A DNA stretch of 64,000 nt from Nitrospira sp. bin75. GTDB lineage: Bacteria; Nitrospirota; Nitrospiria; Nitrospirales; UBA8639. Of the stretch, positions 8,547 through 17,546 are shown in pieces (position 1 is the first letter of the stretch; each line of letters opens with the position of its first letter). The translations under genes were made by a program, and so were the position numbers. The notes below the pieces were generated by a model that saw only the letters and a list, made by a program, of their open reading frames with translations, did not search any database and had not been told where the DNA came from. The stretch lies in NCBI GenBank assembly GCA_002238765.1, contig MPMZ01000001.1, positions 1-64,000 of the forward strand, in the 5' to 3' direction.

Positions 8547-11372
8547 GTGCGATCAAAACTCCTGAAAGCCGGCATAGCAGGAATTAGCGCATCCTTGTTG
8601 ATCGCCGCATTGGGATGGGCCTTCCCTGATCTGGTTCGATCGTTGGAGCAGACCACGTATGATTGGCGACTTCGTTGGCAAAGCCAGGGGCCGACCCATC
8701 CGGGGCTCGTGCTCATAGGGCGCGATGCCAAAAGCGATGAGGCCCTGGGCCAAGGCATGTGGGATCGTGCCGTGTTTGCCCGTGTGATCGAAGGGTTGGG
8801 GCGAGCGGGGGCGAAGGTGATCGCCCTGGACTTTCACTTTGCCGGGGAGAGTCCGCCCGAACGCGGCGGGGTCGAAAGCGACCATATGCTGGTGGCCGTT
8901 ACGCACGCCGCCGGCAATCTTATTTATCCGTTTCCGGTGATCCCCTCCAGTCCTTCATCACGCGTGTCGGGATCACGCGAATCCGGACTGCCACCGGTTC
9001 TTGAGCAGGCGATGTCTCGCGTTGCCCTGAAGGTCTCTGCCGAGGTGCTTCAGGCGTTGCCTGCCGTACACCCGCTGAACGGGACAATGCCGGCACTGCT
9101 CAAAGAGGCGGTTGGACTCGGTCATATCGGCACATTCTCTGACGACGATGGGGTGTTTCGCCGGGTACCGGTTGCGGTCAACACTGGAGGCCATGCGCTT
9201 CCCGCCTTTGGGTTGGCCATGGTTGCAGCCTATTTGGACGTTGCCCCCGAGGACGTTGTAATCATCCCCGGAGACAAGCTGGTCTTGCGCCAAGCGACTT
9301 GGCCGGACCAAAGGGTGCACGATCTGGCCGTGCCTATCGATGACCAAGGCAGGCTCCTGATCCACTATGCCGGCCGCTGGACCGATGGGCCTTTTTCATA
9401 TTTTTCTTTTAAAGATATCCGGGATGCGATTGAAGAGGAACGGCTGGACGAATTGAGCAGACACGTCGAAGGGAAGATGGTGCTCATTCTTCACGCGGGC
9501 TTAGCGTCGGACAAGCGTCAGACGCCTTTGGAACATGGAGCGCCGGGTGGGTTTGTCCATGCGAATATGGTGAATACCCTTCTTCAAGAAAACCCGTTTC
9601 ATTCGGTCTCAACTGCCGTGGCGAGTCTGCTCGGTATGGTGGTAGCCTGTGCGGCAGCCTGGCTGATCCTGACATTTCAAGGGTGGCTGGGGGCAGTTAC
9701 CGTAGCCGGGCTGGCCGTAGGATACGTGGGGCTGACGTTCGCCGTTCTCACATATGGACACGTGGTGCTCCCGCTGCTGGGTCCGGTGAGTGCTCTGGTG
9801 CTGGCCGCAGGCGGTGCTTTGGGGTGGACGACCAGGACCGCGACGCGCCGGGTCGAACGCCTGGAATCGGCTGTCTTGGAGTCGGAACGCGAGTTAAGTG
9901 AGACGCGCCGGTCCCTGGCACATCATGAATGCGTCGCTGAACATACGTTGGAAGAGTTGGAGACGTTGAAGGCTGAGGCCGGTGTGGCCGCAGAGCAACA
10001 CCAGGAAGCCGCCCAACGGATCGAAGCGCTGCAAACTGAGTTGACTGTGGCCCAGACGTGCGCCGATTCCGCGCGGCGTCACATCCGTGAGTTGGAAACG
10101 CGACTGGCGCAGGTGACGGCTGGGACGGTTTCCGCTTCGCCGCCGTCGTCGGAAGAAATGAAAGCCCTTCAGCAGGAAGCTGAATTTTTGGGGCTGATCA
10201 CCAGAGACGTGCGGATCTTGTACGTCCTGCGGGATTTGAAAAAAGTCGCAAGAACGTTGACCCCCGTGCTCCTCTTGGGGGAAACCGGTACAGGAAAAGA
10301 AGTGCTTGCCCATGCGGCGCATCGCTTGAGCCCACGCGCAAGCAAGCCGTTTCTTGCGGTGAACGTCGCGGCGTTGGCACCCGACCTGGTGGAGAGCGAA
10401 TTGTTCGGGCATGTGCGAGGGGCGTTCACGGGAGCCGACCGGGAACGAAAAGGATTGTTTGAGCAAGCCGACGGAGGCACGCTGTTCTTGGATGAAATTG
10501 GAGAACTGACGCCCGCGCTCCAGGTCAAACTGCTCAGGGTGTTGCAGGAACAGACGTTTCAACGCGTAGGCGGGACGGAATCGGTCCGCGTAGACGTTCG
10601 GATTATCGCGGCCACCAACCGGGAACTCCGTCAGGGTGTGGCCGAGGGGTGGTTCCGGAAAGATCTGTACTTTCGGCTGCGCGGTATTGAATTTCGGCTT
10701 CCACCGTTGCGGGAACGTCGGGAGGATATCGCGGTGTTGGCCGACCGCTTTGTGCAAGAGGCGGCGGCAAAGCTGGAGCGGCCTGAGGTGGTCCTGTCAC
10801 AAGGCGCTCTCCGGCACTTGGCCCGGTGGGCGTGGCCGGGGAATATCCGTGAACTCAAAAGTTGTCTGGAGCGAGCCGTCGTCTTGGCCGAGGGGAAAAT
10901 CATCACCGAAGACGATCTTCAATTGGACCGGGAGTCCGAAGAGACCTGGGTGGGCAGTGGGATAGAGTCCACGCAGGCGTTTGACGTGCAAGGGGACACG
11001 GCCGTGCTCCTCGCTCTTCGCCGTCACGCCTTCGACATGCAAGCCACTGCGCAGGCCCTGAGTTGGGATCGCAGCACGGTGACCCAACGGCTCAAGGGGA
11101 TGTGTTTCGCCGCGTTGGTCGAGCATGACGGCGATCGGAGAGCCGCGGCCGCGGCCCTGGCCGGCACGCAGGCCTTGACCCGGGTCGTGGAAGTCAAAGT
11201 GGAAGAATACGCCGACAATCTGATGAAGGTCGTGGCTCGTCATGCCGGTACCGAGTCCGCCCAGGCCGAATGCCGCCGCCGGTTCAAAAATCTGCCGGAG
11301 CGCTATCTGCCAGCCGTGGAGACGCTGATCCGCCGCCGATTCGAGGGTGCCCTTGGAGAAGCCAACCCCTAA
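8547..11372 (+). CDS. CHASE2-domain, membrane-bound sigma-54-dependent transcriptional activator
   Basis: A 941-residue protein starting at GTG. In order: an N-terminal membrane segment; an extracytoplasmic CHASE2 sensor (about 30-350, with YDWRLRW and ALDFHFAGE typical of the family); three close transmembrane helices (about 355-430); a long coiled coil (about 435-540); and an AAA+ sigma-54 interaction domain (about 550-790). The AAA+ domain has Walker A GETGTGKE (about 577), the sigma-54-contacting GAFTGA loop (about 624) and Walker B LFLDEIGE (about 645). The C terminus has helix-turn-helix-like segments (ATAQALSWDRSTVTQRL; RAAAAALAG) rather than a textbook Fis domain. It would sense an envelope or external signal and activate sigma-54 promoters, though no clear -24/-12 element was found in the neighbouring gaps. 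Fusion of CHASE2 directly to a sigma-54 activator is uncommon. Confidence 0.88.
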   Translation: MRSKLLKAGIAGISASLLIAALGWAFPDLVRSLEQTTYDWRLRWQSQGPTHPGLVLIGRDAKSDEALGQGMWDRAVFARVIEGLGRAGAKVIALDFHFAGESPPERGGVESDHMLVAVTHAAGNLIYPFPVIPSSPSSRVSGSRESGLPPVLEQAMSRVALKVSAEVLQALPAVHPLNGTMPALLKEAVGLGHIGTFSDDDGVFRRVPVAVNTGGHALPAFGLAMVAAYLDVAPEDVVIIPGDKLVLRQATWPDQRVHDLAVPIDDQGRLLIHYAGRWTDGPFSYFSFKDIRDAIEEERLDELSRHVEGKMVLILHAGLASDKRQTPLEHGAPGGFVHANMVNTLLQENPFHSVSTAVASLLGMVVACAAAWLILTFQGWLGAVTVAGLAVGYVGLTFAVLTYGHVVLPLLGPVSALVLAAGGALGWTTRTATRRVERLESAVLESERELSETRRSLAHHECVAEHTLEELETLKAEAGVAAEQHQEAAQRIEALQTELTVAQTCADSARRHIRELETRLAQVTAGTVSASPPSSEEMKALQQEAEFLGLITRDVRILYVLRDLKKVARTLTPVLLLGETGTGKEVLAHAAHRLSPRASKPFLAVNVAALAPDLVESELFGHVRGAFTGADRERKGLFEQADGGTLFLDEIGELTPALQVKLLRVLQEQTFQRVGGTESVRVDVRIIAATNRELRQGVAEGWFRKDLYFRLRGIEFRLPPLRERREDIAVLADRFVQEAAAKLERPEVVLSQGALRHLARWAWPGNIRELKSCLERAVVLAEGKIITEDDLQLDRESEETWVGSGIESTQAFDVQGDTAVLLALRRHAFDMQATAQALSWDRSTVTQRLKGMCFAALVEHDGDRRAAAAALAGTQALTRVVEVKVEEYADNLMKVVARHAGTESAQAECRRRFKNLPERYLPAVETLIRRRFEGALGEANP

Positions 11373-11426
11373 AAAACGCGAGGATGACAAAAAGAGAAAA
11401 ACGGGAATGCGAAAGCGGCGTTGGGG

Positions 11427-11502
11427 TCAAGCTCCCTCGCCCCTTGAGGGAGAGGGTTGGGGTGAGGGGGAAATTGTCCACGAATAACTGAACACATACA
11501 GG
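11427..11502. repeat. Interspersed GAGGG palindrome plus recurrent tail
   Basis: A CTCCCTCGCCCC...GAGGGAGAGGGTTGGGGTGAGGG palindrome (11430-11472) is followed by GAATAACTGAACACATACA (11483 onward). The same two-part arrangement recurs near 105-130, 48770-48826 and 52200-52270. Confidence 0.7.
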
Positions 11503-11576
11503 GGTGATATCAGTAAGGGGTATCCTACACGCGGGTAGTGGATATGCAGGGAGCACGTGACGGAAAGAGAAGCGAC

Positions 11577-14162
11577 ATGAGGCGAGCAATGGTGAGGAAT
11601 GCCGTGCTCATCGGCATGGTGCTGCTGTCGGGGCTCCTGACTGGAGAAACGGGGGCGGCATTTCTGAACCCGGACGGCGTGGCAGTGATCATCGGCAATC
11701 GAGCCTACCAGTACGAGGTGCCGCAGGTGACGTACGCGCACCGTGACGCCGAGGCTTTCTGGCACTATGTGATCGATGTGCTGGGCTTCGACCCGGAGAA
11801 CGTGATTCACGAGAAAGACGCGGATAAGGCCACCCTGGAACGGGTCTTCGGCAACAGGGACAGCCTGAAGGGGAGTGAACTCTGGCGGCGTCTGCATCAG
11901 AATGGCAACTCAGACGTGGTGGTCTTTTACTCGGGCCACGGGATTCCGGGCTTGAACGACAAGCGGGGCTACTTGCTGCCGGTAAACGCGCACCCGGACA
12001 CTGCGGAACTCAACGGCTATCCGATCGATGTGCTGTACGACAACCTGGTCAAGCTGAAGGACAAGCGGGAAGTACGGTCAGTCCACGTATTTCTTGATGC
12101 CTGTTTTTCAGGGGACAGCGGAGGCGGGCGGCTGATCGGGGCCACGAGCGCGATTCGCGTGGCCCCGCTAAAAGAGTTGCAAGGGTTAGCCTCACTGACG
12201 ATCCTGACCGCGGCGTCCGGCAAGGAGGTCGCCTCGTGGGACAAGACCGCGAAGCATGGGCTGTTCACGAATCATCTGCTGGATGCGCTCTATGGCGGGG
12301 CCGACGATAACGCGGACGGGCAAGTGACGGCGACGGAGACGAAGGCCTATCTGGATCGCCACATGACCCGGGCGGCCCGGCGGCTATACGGCCGGGTCCA
12401 GAACGCGGAATTGCGGGGCGTGGAGACAGCGGTGCTGGCCCGCGCGATGGGGGGACTATTTCCGGCGCGGCCGCTGATTGGCCCAGCGCGACAGGTGGGA
12501 GAGCGCTTCCGCGATTGCCCGACGTGTCCGGAGATGGTCGTGGTACCGGCGGGAAGCTATGAGATGGGGTCGGTTGACGGCGTGTACCTTACTGGGAAGC
12601 ACGAGTCGAATGCGCACCCGGTGCATCGAGTGACGATAGCCCAGCCGTTGGCCGTGGGGGTGTACGAGGTCACGCGAGGGGAATTTAGGCGGTTTGTAGA
12701 AGCGACAGGGTATTCGATGGGAAAAACCTGCAGTTGGCACGATCCCGGGTTTCCACAAACGGATCAGCATCCGGTGGTGTGTGTGAGTTGGAAAGACGCG
12801 CAGGCATACGTACGGTGGCTGTCGCAGGAGACGGGGCAGGCATACCGTCTGTTGAGCGAGGCGGAGTGGGAGTACGTGGCACGGGCGGGGACGCGCACCG
12901 CGCGATATTGGGGGCAAGGGATGTCGGATCAGTGTCGGTTTGCGAATGGAGTAGATGCCGCGCTGCTGAGAAGTGATGCGGGAAGAAAGCAGCTTAATGA
13001 TGACCATAAGGAATTTGCTGAGACCGTGAAGCAAGTTAGGAAAGGCATGGAGAATCCCGGCAAATTTGACTGGCATTATGAGAGGCAGGCCGTCGACTGC
13101 GATGACGGCTATGCGTGGACGAGTCCTGTGGGCGTGTATGGAGCGAATGCGTTTGGGTTGCACGACGTGCTGGGAAACGTGAGTGAGTGGGTACAGGATT
13201 GTTGGCATACCAATTACCACGGCGCATCGGTTGATGGGCGTTCGTGGGAGAGCGGAGACTGTTTGGAGAGCGTGAAACGGAAGCGGATTTTCGAGTGGAA
13301 ACGGAAAGATCTGAAACGCATACGACTGGAGCACGAACGGAAAGCTAAGGAGTGTACCGCTGGCTTCGCTGATTTCACTGACGACCTCATAGATTGTAGA
13401 GTTCGCGCTCTACGCTATTACAACGGTAACTTCGTTAATCCGGATCGCGCTATACGCTATTACAACGGTCACTTCTTTAATCAGGACGTTGTGGTTTTGC
13501 GACGCGTGACACGGGGCGGCTCCTGGAGTGGAGAGGCGCTAAGCATCAGATCCGACGTGCGCGATGCAGCGACCACCCACGAGTATAGCGACATCGGCTC
13601 AGCAACCAAGGAACAATTCCTTCAACGCTATTACGACACCTTCCACGATGAGAAGTTTTCACATCTTGCCTACGATGAGTTCGCTGATTTTGTTGAGCGG
13701 GATTCACGGAAAGACCCGTCTGTCTTTGGGCAGATGGCTGAAGAGATGGAGGTGTCGAAACTCACTGCTACACCAAAATTCAAGCAAGAGTTCTACGACG
13801 CCTACCGGGACAAGTTCGCCAACGTCCCCTATGAGCAATTCAATCAAATTGTCGACGACAAACTCCTGCAAGATCCGAAGTTCCTAAAGCGTATGGGCGA
13901 TGACCTGTATACGTTCTACAGCCACAAAATGACCCGTGCGGAATTTGATGCCGAATTCATGGGTAGCAGCGTTGACAAATCTGATCCGACACTTCTGAAG
14001 CTTAGGAGCATGGCCGAGGGTTTGGTGCAAGCCAAGATCGCTGACGTCCCCATCCCACAAATATCAGAGAAAAACAGAGCATCGACTCCGGTATGGACGA
14101 TTACCCAGCAGAACAGCAGTTACATCACCATAGGCTTCCGTGTGGCCAGGACGCTTGATTAG
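11577..14162 (+). CDS. Exported caspase-like/FGE-sulfatase (C-type-lectin fold) fusion, paralogue 1
   Basis: An 861-residue protein with a signal peptide (cleavage near ETGAA-F). A caspase-like domain (about 30-300) has dyad His121 in YSGHGIPG and Cys176 in LDACFSGD. An FGE-sulfatase/SUMF-type domain begins about 305 (CPEMVVVPAGSYEMGS) and ends with GFRVARTLD. The FGE core carries three insertions absent from the paralogue at 14739: about 460-500, about 580-640 (with a small tandem repeat RALRYYNG/RAIRYYNG), and about 180 residues (about 675-850) between the RGGSW segment and the final strand. The insertions have lower GC than the host gene. ATG 11577 was chosen by alignment with the paralogue's GTG start. 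The protein should act outside the cytoplasm as a lectin-fold recognition module fused to a protease. It is probably not a true formylglycine-generating enzyme. Confidence 0.82.
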   Translation: MRRAMVRNAVLIGMVLLSGLLTGETGAAFLNPDGVAVIIGNRAYQYEVPQVTYAHRDAEAFWHYVIDVLGFDPENVIHEKDADKATLERVFGNRDSLKGSELWRRLHQNGNSDVVVFYSGHGIPGLNDKRGYLLPVNAHPDTAELNGYPIDVLYDNLVKLKDKREVRSVHVFLDACFSGDSGGGRLIGATSAIRVAPLKELQGLASLTILTAASGKEVASWDKTAKHGLFTNHLLDALYGGADDNADGQVTATETKAYLDRHMTRAARRLYGRVQNAELRGVETAVLARAMGGLFPARPLIGPARQVGERFRDCPTCPEMVVVPAGSYEMGSVDGVYLTGKHESNAHPVHRVTIAQPLAVGVYEVTRGEFRRFVEATGYSMGKTCSWHDPGFPQTDQHPVVCVSWKDAQAYVRWLSQETGQAYRLLSEAEWEYVARAGTRTARYWGQGMSDQCRFANGVDAALLRSDAGRKQLNDDHKEFAETVKQVRKGMENPGKFDWHYERQAVDCDDGYAWTSPVGVYGANAFGLHDVLGNVSEWVQDCWHTNYHGASVDGRSWESGDCLESVKRKRIFEWKRKDLKRIRLEHERKAKECTAGFADFTDDLIDCRVRALRYYNGNFVNPDRAIRYYNGHFFNQDVVVLRRVTRGGSWSGEALSIRSDVRDAATTHEYSDIGSATKEQFLQRYYDTFHDEKFSHLAYDEFADFVERDSRKDPSVFGQMAEEMEVSKLTATPKFKQEFYDAYRDKFANVPYEQFNQIVDDKLLQDPKFLKRMGDDLYTFYSHKMTRAEFDAEFMGSSVDKSDPTLLKLRSMAEGLVQAKIADVPIPQISEKNRASTPVWTITQQNSSYITIGFRVARTLD

Positions 14163-14240
14163 TTTTTGGGGGATTAGGCAGCAAAATCCGTAAGCCTGAA
14201 CGATCGTTGACATCTGTCTTCGACAGAAAGGAAAGACGAT

Positions 14241-14669
14241 ATGATTGCATTGCAAAAATCGTTCTACGAAGAGTTACGTCGAAAGTTCAACAATCACTCA
14301 GGTTTTAAGGTGTGTTTGCGAGGCTGCAATGAGATTCGTCTGAGGTTAGAAGATGATGAGGCCTATTTGAATCGTGAAATCGAGAACGCAATTTGTAGTA
14401 GTTGGTGCGCGCTCTTTACCGAGCATCAAGAGTCTTTTAGAAACGGAACAGCAGTCGTCGTTGAACAGTGTGAATATCGAACCGAAAATGGGGAATGGAC
14501 ATGTTCGTTTATTCTCAGAATTAAAGAACCATTTCACGGTCTGTACATCTATAAATGCTTGGAACATGCTGGTGAATATCGAGGCATTGGGGAGGGGACA
14601 CCACATTTCAATTATGGAAGGTTTCGCATACAGTCTATGGAGCCCATAGACGGGAACAGCGATTCTTAA
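14241..14669 (+). CDS. Small protein of unknown function between the two caspase/FGE genes
   Basis: A 142-residue soluble protein rich in Glu, Asn and Cys (CLRGCNEIRL, CSSWCALF) with no signal peptide, membrane segment or family I recognise. AGAAAGGAAAG precedes the ATG. GC is clearly lower than in the flanking caspase genes, matching the composition of the insertions in paralogue 1. It lies 79 bp after one caspase/FGE gene and 70 bp before the next, in the same direction. It could be a partner or immunity/inhibitor protein, but only the position supports that. Confidence 0.55.
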   Translation: MIALQKSFYEELRRKFNNHSGFKVCLRGCNEIRLRLEDDEAYLNREIENAICSSWCALFTEHQESFRNGTAVVVEQCEYRTENGEWTCSFILRIKEPFHGLYIYKCLEHAGEYRGIGEGTPHFNYGRFRIQSMEPIDGNSDS

Positions 14670-14738
14670 TTCGTCTTGCAGATTTTACGACATAATTACC
14701 ATGAGAAGGCAGTGCAACAGAGAGAAGGAAGGAGCGAC

Positions 14739-17327
14739 GTGAGGCGAACAGTAGTGAGGAACGGCGCGGTCGTTGCGGCGGTGTTGCTGTCGGGGCTCCT
14801 GACTGGAGAGACGGGGGCGGCGTTTCGGAACCCGGACGGCGTGGCGCTGATCATCGGCAATCGGGCCTACAAATACGACGTGCCGCAGGTGACGTACGCG
14901 CACCGCGACGCCGAGGCTTTCCGGCGCTATGTGGTGGACGTGTTGGGCTTCGACCCGGAGAACGTGATTCACGAGAAAGACGCGGATAAAGCCACTCTGG
15001 AACGGATCTTCGGCAACAGGGACAACCTGACGGGAAGTGAACTCTGGCGGCGTCTGCATCAGGATGGCAACTCGGACGTGGTGGTCTTTTACTCGGGCCA
15101 CGGAATTCCGGGCTTGAATGATAAACGGGGATATTTGTTACCGGTCAATGCGCACCCGGATACTGCGGAACTCAACGGCTATCCGATCGACGTGCTGTAC
15201 GACAACCTGGTCAAGTTGAAGGAGCAGAAGGCGGTGCGGTCGGTCCATGTGTTTCTTGACGCCTGTTTTTCAGGGGACAGCGGAGGCGGGCGGCTGATCG
15301 GGGCCACGAGCGCGATTCGCGTGGCCCCGCTAAGAGAGTCATCGGGCCTGGACAAACTGACGATCCTGACCGCGGCGTCCGGCAAGGAGGTCGCCTCGTG
15401 GGACAAGACCGCGAAGCATGGGCTGTTCACGCATCATCTGCTGGATGCGCTCTATGGCGGGGGCGACGCTGACGCGGACGGCCAAGTGACCGCAGCCGAG
15501 GCGAAGGCCTATCTGGATCGCCACATGACCCGGGCGGCCCGGCGGACATTCGGCCGAGTGCAGAACGCGGACTTGCGGGGCGTGGAGACAGCGGTGCTGG
15601 CTAGAGCAGTTGGGGGAATGTTTCCAGTGCGGCCAGGGATTGTTCCGGAGAGACAGCCAGGGCAGCGCTTCCGCGATTGCCCCACGTGCCCGGAGATGGT
15701 CGTGGTGCCGGCGGGGAGTTACGAAATGGGTTCCCCAGCATCGGAGGAGGGTCGTTTCGATTTGGAAGGCCCGGTACATCGGGTGACAATCGCTGACCCA
15801 TTCGCGGTAGGGATGTACGAGGTCACGCGGGCGGAGTTTGGGAGATTTGTAGAGGCGACAGGGTATTCGACGGGGGATGCCTGCTTGGCGTATGAAAGTG
15901 GCAAATTCGAGGAGCGTTCCGGTCGTCTTTGGCGCGATCCGGGGTTTGCACAAACCGATCAGCATCCGGTGGTGTGTGTGAGTTGGGAAGACGCGCAGGC
16001 GTACGTGCGGTGGCTGTCACAGGAGACGGGGCAAGCGTACCGGCTGTTGAGCGAGGCGGAGTGGGAGTACGTGGCGCGGGCGGGGACAACGACGCCGTTT
16101 CATACGGGTGCGACGATCTCGACGAAGCAAGCGAACTACGATGGAAATTATGCGTACGGCTCCGGTCGTCAGGGAGTATTCAGGGAGAGGACCGTGCCGG
16201 TTGGCCTGTTTTCACCAAATGCGTTTGGGCTTTACGACGTGCATGGAAACGTGTGGGAGTGGGTAGCGGATTGTTGGAATGAGAGTTACCGGGGGGCGCC
16301 GACTGATGGGATCGCCTGGGTGAGGGGGGACTGTAGTCGTCGCGTGTTGCGCGGCGGTGCCTGGGGCAACGACCCTTTGGTCATCCGCTCGGCCACCCGC
16401 ATCATGGGCGTCGCTGGAAGTCGTTACGACGACAACGGGTTCCGTGTTGCCCGGGCCGTAGGAGAAACGTTTCCGGTGCGGCCCCTGATTGATCTGAAGC
16501 GACAGCCAGGACAGCGCTTCCGCAATTGCCCGACATGCCCGGAGATGGTCGTGGTGCCCGTGGGGCGCTATGAGATGGGCTCACAGGCATCGGAGGCTGG
16601 ACGGAACGAGAATGAAGGCCCGGTGCATCGGGTGACACTGGAGCAGTCGTTCGCAGTGGGAATATACGAGGTCACGCGAGGGGAATTTGGGAGTTTTGTA
16701 GATGCAACGGGGTATTCAACGGGAAACTCCTGTTTCACTGTCGAGGGTGAGTTGGAAGAGCGCCAGGGCCGCCATTGGCGCGATCCGGGGTTTGCACAAA
16801 CCGATCAGCATCCGGTGGTGTGTGTGAGTTGGGAAGACGCGCAGGCGTACGTGCGGTGGCTGTCGCAGGAGACAGGACAGGGGTATCGGCTGTTGAGCGA
16901 GGCAGAGTGGGAATATGTGGCGCGGGCGGGGACGCGGACGGCGCGGTATTGGGGGCCTGGGGAGTCGGAACAGTGTCAATATGTGAATGGGATAGATGAG
17001 GCAGCGTTCTCGGGGAGGACTCCTGTCGGGTGTCACGATGGCTACGTTTACACATCTCCGGTGGGCAAGTACACGCCGAATGCGTTTGGATTGCATGATG
17101 TGCTAGGGAACGTGTTCGAGTGGGTAGCGGATTGCAGGCACGAGAGTTACAGAGGGGCTCCCAGTGATGGGAGCGCGTGGGAGAACGGAGCCTGTTCAAG
17201 GCGCGTGTTGCGCGGCGGCGCCTGGGTCAGCGGTCCGAAGCACCTTCGCTCGGCTAGTCGCAGCTGGGGCGGTTCTAGAAATCGCAACTACTTTAGCGGC
17301 TTCCGTGTGGCCCGGACGCTTAATTAA
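14739..17327 (+). CDS. Exported caspase-like protein with two FGE (C-type-lectin fold) domains, paralogue 2
   Basis: An 862-residue protein. GTG 14739 follows GAAGGAG by 5 nt, the best ribosome site in the region. Signal peptide, then a caspase-like domain with His121 (YSGHGIPG) and Cys176 (LDACFSGD), nearly identical at DNA level to paralogue 1. Two FGE-type domains follow (about 305-585 and about 595-862), each beginning CPEMVVVP and ending GFRVAR. Each has an RVLRGGAW block followed by a short, highly divergent stretch and GFRVAR, the position of the variable region in diversity-generating retroelement targets with this fold. Outside that stretch the two copies are very similar. Predicted extracytoplasmic protease with paired recognition domains. 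Confidence 0.84.
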   Translation: MRRTVVRNGAVVAAVLLSGLLTGETGAAFRNPDGVALIIGNRAYKYDVPQVTYAHRDAEAFRRYVVDVLGFDPENVIHEKDADKATLERIFGNRDNLTGSELWRRLHQDGNSDVVVFYSGHGIPGLNDKRGYLLPVNAHPDTAELNGYPIDVLYDNLVKLKEQKAVRSVHVFLDACFSGDSGGGRLIGATSAIRVAPLRESSGLDKLTILTAASGKEVASWDKTAKHGLFTHHLLDALYGGGDADADGQVTAAEAKAYLDRHMTRAARRTFGRVQNADLRGVETAVLARAVGGMFPVRPGIVPERQPGQRFRDCPTCPEMVVVPAGSYEMGSPASEEGRFDLEGPVHRVTIADPFAVGMYEVTRAEFGRFVEATGYSTGDACLAYESGKFEERSGRLWRDPGFAQTDQHPVVCVSWEDAQAYVRWLSQETGQAYRLLSEAEWEYVARAGTTTPFHTGATISTKQANYDGNYAYGSGRQGVFRERTVPVGLFSPNAFGLYDVHGNVWEWVADCWNESYRGAPTDGIAWVRGDCSRRVLRGGAWGNDPLVIRSATRIMGVAGSRYDDNGFRVARAVGETFPVRPLIDLKRQPGQRFRNCPTCPEMVVVPVGRYEMGSQASEAGRNENEGPVHRVTLEQSFAVGIYEVTRGEFGSFVDATGYSTGNSCFTVEGELEERQGRHWRDPGFAQTDQHPVVCVSWEDAQAYVRWLSQETGQGYRLLSEAEWEYVARAGTRTARYWGPGESEQCQYVNGIDEAAFSGRTPVGCHDGYVYTSPVGKYTPNAFGLHDVLGNVFEWVADCRHESYRGAPSDGSAWENGACSRRVLRGGAWVSGPKHLRSASRSWGGSRNRNYFSGFRVARTLN
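16341..16460 (+). other. Candidate hypervariable (VR-like) segment, first FGE domain
   Basis: From CGCGTGTTGCGCGGCGG to the FRVAR codons, this segment aligns without gaps to 17202-17315. Codon differences concentrate in first and second positions, consistent with adenine-directed mutagenesis of an AAY-rich template. No template repeat or reverse transcriptase is present in the window. Confidence 0.45.
17202..17315 (+). other. Candidate hypervariable (VR-like) segment, second FGE domain
   Basis: This is the 3' end of the caspase/double-FGE gene, the usual VR location in retroelement targets. Replaced residues relative to 16341-16460 are nearly all reachable from Asn (AAY) or Lys (AAG) codons by changing A only. 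Confidence 0.45.
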
Positions 17328-17546
17328 ATCGTGCCTGCTTCGGGAATTATTGCGAATAGTTGACGGTGTCTTTTCGCTGGACACGTGGTCTCCGATGATG
17401 ATTCACATCTTGACAGCGGAGAGACTGCGATGGAGGCTTACAGCAATTAATTTACATCAATCTGCTAAAATGGTTTCCTACTATATTGAGCGGCATATTT
17501 TAGGGAGAATAAAGAAATTCAGCGAATCAATTGTCATACCTTCTAC
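17328..17546. other. Gap between caspase/FGE paralogue 2 and the HEPN-like gene
   Basis: No gene or clear promoter is seen. The region is AT-richer than its flanks and may hold the lost 5' end of the following gene: the reading frame is open back to a TGA at 17487 but has no ATG or GTG. Confidence 0.4.

Noticed and set aside
5300-14740. Sigma-54 promoters for the protease island
   Set aside because: TGG..GC matches with the required spacing were not found in the intergenic gaps; weak matches lie inside coding sequence.
11577-17327. True formylglycine-generating sulfatase activators
   Set aside because: The FGE-like domains are fused to caspases and vary at the ligand face; no sulfatase is nearby, so a binding role is more likely than catalysis.
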